DNA of 64,000 nt from Streptomyces sp. 1331.2 (GTDB taxonomy: Bacteria; Actinomycetota; Actinomycetes; Streptomycetales; Streptomycetaceae): assembly GCF_900199205.1 (NCBI RefSeq), contig NZ_OBMJ01000001.1, positions 7,185,001 to 7,249,000 on the forward strand. The letters run 5' to 3'. A model generated the notes under the pieces. It saw only the letters and a list, made by a program, of their open reading frames with translations, did no database searches and was not told the DNA's origin. Positions 22,696-30,483 of this stretch are shown piece after piece (position 1 is the first letter of the stretch; each line of letters opens with the position of its first letter). The translations under genes and the position numbers were made by a program.

Positions 22696-23969
22696 CCGGC
22701 GCCTCGGTGCCGGTCACCCGGGACCAGGGGCCCCCGGCCTTCGTCCGGGACCGGCTGACCGCCACGGCCTACGGCGGCCTGGCCGTCTACGCCTACGTCC
22801 TCTACGCGCTCGGCCCGCTGCTGCCGCTCCTGCGTCAGGACCTGCGGCTGTCCTACGCGCTGATGAGCCTGCACTCCACCGCCTTCGCCGCCGGCGCGAT
22901 GCTCACCAACCTCCTGTTCCGCCGGCTGCGCACGCGCCTGGACCACCGGGTGCTCTTCTGGTCCGCACTCGCGGCCCTGGCCCTGGGATCGCTCCTACTG
23001 GCGACCGGACTCTCGGCCACCGTCACCCTCGCCGCGGCGGTGCTGGGCGGGATCGGCGGGGCCCTGCTGCAGACCACGGCCCTGGCGGTGCTCGCCGAGC
23101 ACCACGGCGGGCACGAGTCGCTGCGGGCGCGGGCCCTGGTCGAGGCCAACGCCGCCGCGAGCGTCAGCGCCCTCGCCGCGCCGCTGGTCATCAGCGGCCT
23201 GGAGAGTGCCGGGGCCGCCTGGAACTGGTGCCTGGTGCTGCCGGCCCTCGCGCTCGCCGCCCTGTACCCGGCGCTGCGCGCGGAGCCGCTGCGCCCGAAC
23301 GCCACGCCCTCCGCCGGCACGGCCCCGCCCACCGGCACCGCTCCGGAGCCCGCGCACGCCGACCGCCCGAGCGGCTCGTTCCCGCTCCGCGCCGCCCTGT
23401 GCGGCCTGGTCGTGGGCTTCGAGTTCTGCCTCGCCTACTACGCCGCGCCCCTGCTGACCGACACCGCGCATCTGACGGACAGTCAGGCATCCGCGGCCCT
23501 GGCCCTGTTCTACGGAGGCGAACTGGTCGGTCGGCTGGCGGGGAGCCGGCTGACGGCCGGTGCCCGCGCCGCCCGCTCGGCAGCCCTGGTGACCGGCTCG
23601 CTGACCGTCGCCGCCACCGGGTTCCTCGCCCTGTGGCTCGCCTCCACCACCTGGGTCGCCCTGCTGGGCCTGGTCCTCGGCGGTCTGGGGGTCGCCAACC
23701 TCTTCCCGTTGACCCTCTCGCTCGCGGTGAGCGCGGCACCCGGCCGCACCGACCAGGCCACCGCCCGTGTCCAACTCGCCGTCAGTACCTGCATCATGCT
23801 CGCGCCCCTGCTGCTGGGCACGCTGTCCGACCGTCTCGGCGTGCGCTCGGCCTTCGGCCTCGCCGGCCTCCTGCTGCCCCTCGCCGCAGCACTGCTCGCC
23901 ACCGGGCGACGGCGCCCGGCCCCCGTCGACGTGTCCCCCTCGGGAGTCACCCCGCATGTCCGTCACTGA
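22692..23969 (+). CDS. MFS transporter
   Basis: A 425-residue permease with about twelve hydrophobic segments, split by a hydrophilic Pro/Thr-rich central loop (TPSAGTAPPTGTAPEPA, near 200-225). LLFRRLRTRLDHR is the A-motif loop. It resembles the FucP/CynX-like branch and may import the substrate of the adjoining enzymes. GTG start, four-base overlap with the dehydrogenase stop, and 14-base overlap with the next gene mean one tightly coupled operon. Confidence 0.85.
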   Translation: MTGASVPVTRDQGPPAFVRDRLTATAYGGLAVYAYVLYALGPLLPLLRQDLRLSYALMSLHSTAFAAGAMLTNLLFRRLRTRLDHRVLFWSALAALALGSLLLATGLSATVTLAAAVLGGIGGALLQTTALAVLAEHHGGHESLRARALVEANAAASVSALAAPLVISGLESAGAAWNWCLVLPALALAALYPALRAEPLRPNATPSAGTAPPTGTAPEPAHADRPSGSFPLRAALCGLVVGFEFCLAYYAAPLLTDTAHLTDSQASAALALFYGGELVGRLAGSRLTAGARAARSAALVTGSLTVAATGFLALWLASTTWVALLGLVLGGLGVANLFPLTLSLAVSAAPGRTDQATARVQLAVSTCIMLAPLLLGTLSDRLGVRSAFGLAGLLLPLAAALLATGRRRPAPVDVSPSGVTPHVRH

Positions 23970-25287
23970 GAGCTCCGCCCGGGCCCGCGACACCCTGGCC
24001 CGCAACCACCGCACCGGATTCTCCCGGGCGGCCCAGCGCCACTACGACTTCACCTGCCCCTCCCCGGACAGCTACCCCTTCCAGTGGGCCTGGGACAGCA
24101 GCTTCCACGCCATCGCCCTCACCCACGTCGACACCCGCCGGGCCCGGGACGAACTGCGCTCCCTGCTCAGCGCGGTCACCCCGACCGGCTTCCTGCCGCA
24201 CATGGTCCTCTGGCAGGACGACCTGCGCCCACGTGCCACCGAGGACTTCAGGATCGACCTCTGGGAGGGGTGGCGGTCCGTCACCATCGCACCGCCCGTG
24301 GTGGCCCGCGCCATCGAGCGGGTGTACCGGGCCACCGGTGACGACCTGTGGCTGCGCCGCGTCCTGCCGCCGACGCTCGCCTTCTTCGGCTGGCTCGGGG
24401 AGCACCGCACCAGCCCCGGCACCGGCCTGCTGGAGATCTACCAGCCCGACGAGTCCGGACTGGACAGCAGCCCCAAGTACGACGGCGCCCTCGGCATCGA
24501 GTCGGCCGCCGAGGATGCCGTGCACGCCGCCTGGCACGGCGCGATGCGCTCGCTGATCACGGCCTACTCCGCGCCCACCCGTACACCGGAGACCCCGCTG
24601 CGCGACCGGCGGCTGTTCGTCTGGAACGACGTGCTCGTCAACACGGTCTACGCGGACGGACTGGCCTGCCTGGCACGGCTGGTGCGGACGACCGGATCGA
24701 ACGGGCGCACCGCGGACCGGCTGGCCGCGCAGTCCGAGGCGATCGGCGCCGCCCTGATGCGACACTGCTGGGACGAGACCAGCGGCGCCTTCCACGACCT
24801 CGACCTGGTCGCCGGCAAGCGCAACGAGATCCTCACCGCCAGCTCGCTGCTGCCCGTCCTCCTCGACTCGGTGCCGGAATCCGCCGCCCGCCGGGTCATC
24901 GAGCAACACCTGCTGAACGAACGGGAGTTCTGGCGTCCCTACCCGGTGCCCAGCGTCGCCGCCACCGAGCCCTCGTACGACCCCACCTTCCGCACCGGGG
25001 CCATCTTCCGCGGCTCCAGCTGGATCAACCTCAACTGGTACCTGTACTGGGGCCTGCGCCGACGCGGCTACCGGGCCGAGGCCGACACGCTCGCGGCGCG
25101 CAGCTGCGCGCTCGTCGCGGCCTCGGACACCACCCGGGAGTGCTACGGCCCGGAGGACGCGGTCGGGCACGGCGCGCGCTCCTTCGGCTGGAGCTCCCTC
25201 GTCCTGGACCTGGCCGCCGCCACCGTCACCGCGACGGCCCCGGCAACGGCCACGGCGGCTACGGCCACGGCCAGGGAAGAAGGCTGA
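23956..25287 (+). CDS. Glycoside hydrolase, mannosylglycerate-hydrolase-like (GH63 clan)
   Basis: A 443-residue (alpha/alpha)6-barrel glycosidase of the MGH1/GH63 type. The hallmark PFQWAWDSSFHAIALTHVD is at residues 36-54, with SVAATEPSYDPTFRTG and GSSWINLNWYLYWGLRRRGY in the C-terminal half, as in mannosylglycerate hydrolases and trehalase-like enzymes. No signal peptide is seen, so it acts inside the cell on an imported glucoside or mannoside, perhaps a compatible solute. The last 20 residues are an ATAT-type low-complexity tail. It overlaps the MFS gene by 14 bases. Confidence 0.85.
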   Translation: MSVTESSARARDTLARNHRTGFSRAAQRHYDFTCPSPDSYPFQWAWDSSFHAIALTHVDTRRARDELRSLLSAVTPTGFLPHMVLWQDDLRPRATEDFRIDLWEGWRSVTIAPPVVARAIERVYRATGDDLWLRRVLPPTLAFFGWLGEHRTSPGTGLLEIYQPDESGLDSSPKYDGALGIESAAEDAVHAAWHGAMRSLITAYSAPTRTPETPLRDRRLFVWNDVLVNTVYADGLACLARLVRTTGSNGRTADRLAAQSEAIGAALMRHCWDETSGAFHDLDLVAGKRNEILTASSLLPVLLDSVPESAARRVIEQHLLNEREFWRPYPVPSVAATEPSYDPTFRTGAIFRGSSWINLNWYLYWGLRRRGYRAEADTLAARSCALVAASDTTRECYGPEDAVGHGARSFGWSSLVLDLAAATVTATAPATATAATATAREEG

Positions 25288-25289
25288 CC

Positions 25290-26252
25290 ATGGCCAACTG
25301 GGGATTCCTGGGCGCCGGTTCGATCGCCGCCTCCAGCCTCGCGCCCGCCGTCCACGCGGCCGAACGAGCGCGCCTGCACGCCGTCGCCGCCACCGATCCG
25401 GGGCGGGCCCGGGCCCTCGACCCGGCCCGGGTGTACACCGACTACGGCGAGCTGCTGGACGACCCGGCCGTGGACATCGTCTACGTCGCGCTCCACAACA
25501 GCGCCCACCGCCCGTGGGTGGAGCGCGCCCTGCGCGCGGGCAAGCACGTGCTGTGCGAGAAGCCGCTCGGACTGACCGCCGCCGAGGTCGCCGCGATGAC
25601 CGCCACGGCCCGCGCCACCGGACGGCTGCTCGTCGAAGCCGCCTGGAACCGCTGGCACCCGCGCACCCGGGACCTCGAAGACCTGGTCACCCGCGGCGCG
25701 ATCGGCACCGTCCACACCGTCACCGCCCGCTTCGACGGCCTCGCCCCCGCCCCCGGCAACTACCGCCTCGACGCCGCGCTCGGCGGCGGCGCCCTCTACG
25801 ACGTCGGCTACTACGCCGTCTCCGCCGCCCTCGCCGCCTTCGGCTGGCGCACGCCGAAGGTCGTCCGGGCCGAACAGGACCACTGGCGACCCGGCTCCGC
25901 CGACTCGGCCACCCGCTTCCTGCTGGAGTTCCCCGACCGGGGCACGGCCGAGATCGGCTGCTCGCTCGTCGGCGGGATGTCCGAGACCTTCACCACCACC
26001 GGCACGGACGGTTCGATCACCCTCACCCCGCCGGCCTTCTGCGCCGGCTCCGCCCCCAGCACGCTCACCACCACCGGCGGAGGACCCCACCGCCACTACC
26101 CGTCCCAGAACCCCTACCGGCTCATGGTCGAGTCGGTGGACTCCGCCGTGCACGGCGACACCGCGGCCCACCTCGTCCCCCTCGCGCAGTCCCTCCTCAT
26201 CGCGAACACCCTGGACGCCGTCCGCAGCCGGCTGGCCCGAACCGACGGCTGA
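25290..26252 (+). CDS. Gfo/Idh/MocA-family oxidoreductase
   Basis: A 320-residue NAD(P)-dependent sugar or inositol dehydrogenase. The N-terminal Rossmann motif is WGFLGAGSIAAS, the EKP motif is HVLCEKPLGLT, and GGGALYDVGYYAVSAAL holds the family's DxGxY/H site. It begins two bases after the hydrolase stop and closes the operon. With the upstream dehydrogenase and hydrolase it suggests oxidation of a sugar freed from an imported glycoside. Confidence 0.93.
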   Translation: MANWGFLGAGSIAASSLAPAVHAAERARLHAVAATDPGRARALDPARVYTDYGELLDDPAVDIVYVALHNSAHRPWVERALRAGKHVLCEKPLGLTAAEVAAMTATARATGRLLVEAAWNRWHPRTRDLEDLVTRGAIGTVHTVTARFDGLAPAPGNYRLDAALGGGALYDVGYYAVSAALAAFGWRTPKVVRAEQDHWRPGSADSATRFLLEFPDRGTAEIGCSLVGGMSETFTTTGTDGSITLTPPAFCAGSAPSTLTTTGGGPHRHYPSQNPYRLMVESVDSAVHGDTAAHLVPLAQSLLIANTLDAVRSRLARTDG

Positions 26253-26290
26253 CCGGCAGCCTCCCCGCAGCGCCGTAGCGCATCCGACAG

Positions 26291-26354
26291 CGCCCCGGGG
26301 GTGGCACCCGACCGCACCGGCGCTTCGGTGCGGTCGCGTGCCACCCCCGGGGCG
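26291..26354. terminator. Strong bidirectional terminator
   Basis: A 27-bp stem with one mismatch: 26291-26307 pairs with 26338-26354, and 26309-26318 pairs with 26327-26336, around an eight-base loop. It separates the rightward sugar operon from the leftward ptsI gene, whose stop is six bases away. Confidence 0.95.
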
Positions 26355-26359
26355 GCTCC

Positions 26360-28021
26360 TCACCGACCTGCGGTGATCCTCGACCGGACCTTGCCGCGGG
26401 CCTCGGCGGCGTCCTCGGCGTGCAGGGCCAGCTCGGCGAGTTCGCGGCACTGCGCGAGGGTGTGGGCGGCCAGCGCCGCCCGCACCTCGGGGAGCGCGGC
26501 GGGCGCGGCCGACAGGCTGGTGATCCCGAGACCGACCAGCACCAGGGCGAGCGCCGGGTCGGCGGCGGCCTCTCCGCACACGCCGATCGGACGGCCGTGC
26601 GCGGCCGCAGAGCGCGCGGCGGCTGCGACCAGCATGAGCAGGGCGGGCTGCCACGGGTCGAGCAGTTCGGCCAGGGAGCCGAGCGTGCGGTCGGCCGCGA
26701 AGGCGTACTGCGCCAGGTCGTTGGTGCCGACGCTGAAGAAGTCGCAGACCTCGGCCAAGCGGTCGGCGCGCAGCGCGGCCGCCGGGACCTCGATCATCGC
26801 GCCGGCCACCGGCAGGCCGTGCGCGCGGACCCGGGCGGTGAACTCGGCGGCCTCGCGCGGGACGGACACCATCGGGGCCATCACCCAGACCTGCGCGGTC
26901 TCGGCCTCGGCGGCCTCGGCGATCGCGGCGAGCTGGGTCTCCAGCAGCCCGGGGTCGCGGACGGCCGTCCGCAGGCCGCGCACGCCCAGGGCCGGGTTCT
27001 CCTCGTCGGCGGCCGTGGCGAAGGGCAGCGGTTTGTCCGCGCCCGCGTCGAGGGTGCGGACGACCACCCGGCGGCCGGCGAAGGCCGCGAAGACCTTCCG
27101 GTAGGCGGCGGCCTGTTCGGCGCGACCGGGTGCCTCGGTACGGTCCAGGAAGAGGAACTCGGTGCGGAACAGGCCTACGCCCTCGGCGTCGGCGGCGGCC
27201 GCACCGGCCAGCTCGTGCGGCGCACCGAGGTTGACCAGCAGCGCGACCGGACGGCCGTCCGCCGTACGGCCCGGCCCACGGACCCCGGCCGCCAGCTCGT
27301 GGCGGTGGCGCTCCCGTTCGGCGGCCCGCTCGACCGCCTCCGGGCTCGGGTCCGGCTCGACCAGGCCGTCCGCGCCGTGCACCAGGACGGGGCGGCCGTC
27401 CGACAGCTCCACGGCGCCGGCGCAGCCGACCACCGCGGGCACGCCGAGCGCCTTGGCGAGGATCGCGGTGTGGCTGGTCGGCCCGCCGCGGACGGTGACC
27501 AGGGCCAGCACCCGGGCGGGGTCGAGCAGCGCCGTGTCGGCGGGCGCCAGGTCCTCGGCGACCAGGACGTACGGGTGTCCCGGGTCGGGCAGGCCGGGCA
27601 CGGGCAGGCCGAGCAGGTGCGCCACCGCGCGGTCGCGCAGGTCGTCCAGGTCGGCGGTGCGTTCCGCGAAGTGACCGCCGGCGGCGGCCAGCGCGGCGCG
27701 GAAGCCGTCGAAGGCACCGGCGAGCGCGTGGGCGCCGTCGGTGCCCCGTTCGACCAGGGCGGCCGCCTCGTCGGCGAGGACCGGGTCGGCGGCCATCATG
27801 GCCTGCGCGGCGAGCACGTCGGAGCCGGGGCCGTGCACGCGCGCGGCCCGCTCCGTCAGGTCGGTGACGACCGCGGCGAGGGCGGCGCGGACCGCTGCCG
27901 CCTCGGCCGCCGGGTCGGTGACGGCCCTCGGGGCGGGCAGCGCGGGTGCGGGCGCCATCCGGGCGACCGGGCCCGCCGCGCTGCCGGTGCCGACGCCGAT
28001 CCCGTGGATCGGACCGCTCAT
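26360..28021 (-). CDS. ptsI: PTS enzyme I
   Basis: Phosphoenolpyruvate-protein phosphotransferase: takes phosphate from PEP and passes it to HPr. The 553 residues match the family length. His184 in GGPTSHTAILAK is the phosphorylation site, and the PEP-binding barrel shows GVGLFRTEFLFLDR, VVVRTLDAGADKPLPF, ENPALGVRG and GVCGEAAADP with the catalytic Cys. The start overlaps the ptsH stop by four bases, so the two general PTS proteins are co-translated. Confidence 0.98.
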   Translation of the reverse strand: MSGPIHGIGVGTGSAAGPVARMAPAPALPAPRAVTDPAAEAAAVRAALAAVVTDLTERAARVHGPGSDVLAAQAMMAADPVLADEAAALVERGTDGAHALAGAFDGFRAALAAAGGHFAERTADLDDLRDRAVAHLLGLPVPGLPDPGHPYVLVAEDLAPADTALLDPARVLALVTVRGGPTSHTAILAKALGVPAVVGCAGAVELSDGRPVLVHGADGLVEPDPSPEAVERAAERERHRHELAAGVRGPGRTADGRPVALLVNLGAPHELAGAAAADAEGVGLFRTEFLFLDRTEAPGRAEQAAAYRKVFAAFAGRRVVVRTLDAGADKPLPFATAADEENPALGVRGLRTAVRDPGLLETQLAAIAEAAEAETAQVWVMAPMVSVPREAAEFTARVRAHGLPVAGAMIEVPAAALRADRLAEVCDFFSVGTNDLAQYAFAADRTLGSLAELLDPWQPALLMLVAAAARSAAAHGRPIGVCGEAAADPALALVLVGLGITSLSAAPAALPEVRAALAAHTLAQCRELAELALHAEDAAEARGKVRSRITAGR

Positions 28022-28290
28022 GCCGCTGCGTCGAGGTCGGTGGCGAGCAGCTCGGCGAGCGCCGTCAGCGAGTCCTCGGCCTGCTCACCGACCGCGGTGA
28101 GCTCCAGGGTCTCGCCGTGGCCGGCCGCGAGGGCGAGCACGGAGAGCAGGCTGCGGGCGTCGACCGGGGCCTGGCCCGGGCGGCCGACGGTGACCTTGGC
28201 CGGCTGACGGGCGGCGGCCTGGACGAACAGCGAGGCCGGGCGGGCGTGCAGGCCGCTGCTGGAGCCGACGGTGACCTGGATCGAGTGCAT
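28018..28290 (-). CDS. ptsH: Phosphocarrier protein HPr
   Basis: A 90-residue HPr that relays phosphate from enzyme I to sugar-specific IIA domains. His15 in GLHARPA is the phosphorylation site; Ser47 (ARSLLSVL) is in the regulatory serine position, though HPr kinase is usually missing in streptomycetes. It is the first gene of the leftward ptsH-ptsI operon and is divergent from fruR. Confidence 0.98.
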   Translation of the reverse strand: MHSIQVTVGSSSGLHARPASLFVQAAARQPAKVTVGRPGQAPVDARSLLSVLALAAGHGETLELTAVGEQAEDSLTALAELLATDLDAAA

Positions 28291-28487
28291 GGGAGGTCCT
28301 TGGAGGAGTGGATGAGGAGCCGCCGACCCGGGTGGGAGCCGGGTCGACGGGGGAGGGGTACGGCGGCCCGCGCGAAGGGGTGGGGCGCGGGCCGCCGTGG
28401 TCGGAACCGGCCTCCGGCGGTACGGGGGCAGTGGCGGGGGCCGGGACCGACCGTGGTTTCACGCCCGTTGGCGTGTTGTTTCGATTG

Positions 28488-28517
28488 GTTCTACGTCCGA
28501 TCGCCGAGCGGTGTCAA
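28488..28517 (-). promoter_or_regulatory. ptsH promoter candidate
   Basis: Read leftward, TTGACA (28512-28517) and TAGAAC (28488-28493) are 18 bases apart, about 200 bases before ptsH. The rest of the 28291-28648 gap is a GC-rich leader in which I recognise nothing else except the fruR promoter. Confidence 0.55.
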
Positions 28518-28574
28518 CACATTCGGGCAAATTCAAAGATCCCCGAAGATGCCCGCGAAAGCCCGTCCGACCTC

Positions 28575-28602
28575 TTGCTTTTCCGGCCGGAAGGCGTATG
28601 GT
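28575..28602 (+). promoter_or_regulatory. fruR promoter candidate
   Basis: TTGCTT (28575-28580) and TATGGT (28597-28602) with a 16-base spacer lie about 45 bases before the fruR start. TGAACCAAGCGTGAAC, just downstream, has a TGAAC direct repeat that could be a DeoR-type operator. Confidence 0.45.
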
Positions 28603-28648
28603 CGGCCTGAACCAAGCGTGAACAGACATGAAACGGACCCAAACCCAC

Positions 28649-29410
28649 ATGTACGCACCCGAGCGGCAGCAAGAGATCCTCCGCCTCGCCCAGGAACAGG
28701 GCAGGGTGGACGTGCCGACGCTGGCCGAGGACTTCGGCGTCACGCAGGAGACCATCCGGCGTGACCTGAGCGCCCTCGACCGGGCCGGCCTGCTGCACCG
28801 GGTGCACGGCGGCGCGCTGCCCGCCGGCGCCCTCCACCTGGAGCCCGGCCTGGCCGAGCGCGACTCCACGGCCGCGGCCGAGAAGGAGCGCATCGCCAAG
28901 GCGGCCCTGGCCCTGCTGCCCAGCGAGGGCAGCGTCATCCTGGACGCCGGGACGACCGTCTCCCGCCTCGCCGGCCTGCTGCCCGCCGACTGCACGCTGA
29001 CCGTCGTCACCAACGCCCTCCCGGTCGCCGCCCGGCTGGCCGACCACCGCGGACTCGCCCTCCACCTGATCGGCGGCCGGCTGCGGCACCGCACCCAGGC
29101 CGCCGTCGACGCCTGGGCACTGCGCGACCTGGCCGACATCCACGCGGACGTCGCGGTGGTCGCCACCAACGGCTTCTCCCCGGAGGGCGGCCTCTCCACC
29201 CCGGACCTCGCCGAGGCGGCCGTCAAACGGGCCATGCTCACCGGCGCCCGGCGGGTGGTCCTGGTGGCCGACTCCTCCAAGTACGGCGCCCGCCACTTCG
29301 CCCGCTTCGGCTCGCTGGACCAGGTGGACGTGCTGGTCACGGACACCGGGCTGACCGACGAGCAGACCGCCGAGATCGAGAACCACGGACCGGAAGTCAT
29401 CCGCGCATGA
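28649..29410 (+). CDS. fruR: DeoR-family fructose operon repressor
   Basis: A 253-residue repressor: N-terminal DeoR helix-turn-helix (MYAPERQQEILRLAQEQG, then VTQETIRRDLSALDRAGLLHRVHGGA) and a C-terminal sugar-phosphate sensor domain with DAGTTVSRLA and VLVADSSKYG. The MYAPERQQEIL start is the usual one in actinomycete FruR; an ATG at 28628 would add seven residues. It is the first gene of fruR-fruK-fruA and overlaps fruK by four bases. The inducer is expected to be fructose 1-phosphate. Confidence 0.93.
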   Translation: MYAPERQQEILRLAQEQGRVDVPTLAEDFGVTQETIRRDLSALDRAGLLHRVHGGALPAGALHLEPGLAERDSTAAAEKERIAKAALALLPSEGSVILDAGTTVSRLAGLLPADCTLTVVTNALPVAARLADHRGLALHLIGGRLRHRTQAAVDAWALRDLADIHADVAVVATNGFSPEGGLSTPDLAEAAVKRAMLTGARRVVLVADSSKYGARHFARFGSLDQVDVLVTDTGLTDEQTAEIENHGPEVIRA

Positions 29411-30366
29411 TCGTCACCATCACCCCCAACCCCAGCCTCGACCGCACCTACGAACTGGGCGTCCTCGTCCCGGGCGAGGTCAACCGGGCCGCGCACGACC
29501 GGCTCGACCCGGGCGGCAAGGGCGTCAACGTCTCCCGCGCGCTCACCGCCGCCGGCCACCGCACCAGCGCCCTCCTCCCCCTGGGCGGCCTCTCGGGGCA
29601 ACTGCTCGCCGACCTGCTGCGCCGCCAGGGCATCGAGGTCGGCGCGGTCGCGATCGCGGGCGACACCAGGATCAACGTCTCGATCGCCGAGGACGGCGGC
29701 AGCCTCACGAAGATCAACGCGGTGGGCCCCGAGCTCAGCGCCGCCGAGTCGGCCGCACTGTTGGCGCTGGTCCGCGACGCCCAGAAGAGCGGACGGGGCG
29801 CCGGCAACGACGTGGACTGGCTCGCCTGCTGCGGCAGCCTGCCGCGCGGACTGGCACCCGAGTGGTACGCCGAGGTGGTCGCCCAGGTGCACTCGGGCGG
29901 CGCCCGGATCGCCCTGGACACCTCCGGCCCCGCGCTGCTGGCCGCGCTCTCGGCCCGCCCCGACGTGGTCAAGCCCAACCGGGAGGAACTCGCCGAGGCC
30001 GTGGGCCGCCCGGTCCACACCGTCGGCGACGCCGTGGCCGCAGCCGTGGAACTGCGCGAACGCGGCGCCCAGCAGGTCCTCGCCAGCCTCGGTGCGGACG
30101 GAATGCTGCTGATCGCCGAGGAGGGGAGCTGGTACGGCAGCGCGCCGGTAGCCGCCGTCCGCAGCGACGTGGGCGCGGGCGACGCCTCCCTCGCGGGCTT
30201 CCTCGGCGCCGGCGGCACCGGCCCCGGGGCGCTCGCCGCGGCGCTGGCGCACGGCGCCGCCGCCGTACAACTGCCGGGGAGCGTCATGCCGACCCCGGCC
30301 GATCTGGACCCGGCCGCGGTGGTCGTGACGGCGGACCTCCCGCTCGAACGACCGCTCCGCGGTTGA
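29407..30366 (+). CDS. fruK: 1-phosphofructokinase
   Basis: Phosphorylates fructose 1-phosphate to fructose 1,6-bisphosphate. A 319-residue PfkB-family kinase: TPNPSLDRTYEL at the N terminus, DPGGKGVNVSRAL substrate-binding motif, VKPNREELAEAVGR, and VGAGDASLAGFL with the catalytic Asp. It is coupled to fruR and followed by the fructose permease gene. Confidence 0.97.
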   Translation: MIVTITPNPSLDRTYELGVLVPGEVNRAAHDRLDPGGKGVNVSRALTAAGHRTSALLPLGGLSGQLLADLLRRQGIEVGAVAIAGDTRINVSIAEDGGSLTKINAVGPELSAAESAALLALVRDAQKSGRGAGNDVDWLACCGSLPRGLAPEWYAEVVAQVHSGGARIALDTSGPALLAALSARPDVVKPNREELAEAVGRPVHTVGDAVAAAVELRERGAQQVLASLGADGMLLIAEEGSWYGSAPVAAVRSDVGAGDASLAGFLGAGGTGPGALAAALAHGAAAVQLPGSVMPTPADLDPAAVVVTADLPLERPLRG

Positions 30367-30370
30367 GAAA

Positions 30371-30399
30371 CGGTCTCCGGCGTCCCGCGCCGGAGACCG
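30371..30399 (+). terminator. Hairpin between fruK and fruA
   Basis: CGGTCTCCGGCG at 30371-30382 pairs perfectly with 30388-30399 around a five-base loop, five bases after the fruK stop. It may act as an attenuator or RNA-processing stem that sets the kinase-to-permease ratio. Confidence 0.7.
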
Positions 30400-30483
30400 C
30401 ACCGCCCGACCGTGTGGGACGGGAAGGGCGCACATACCCGGGGGCAAGGGACACTGTCAGGAACCAGTCGAAGGACCGACACG

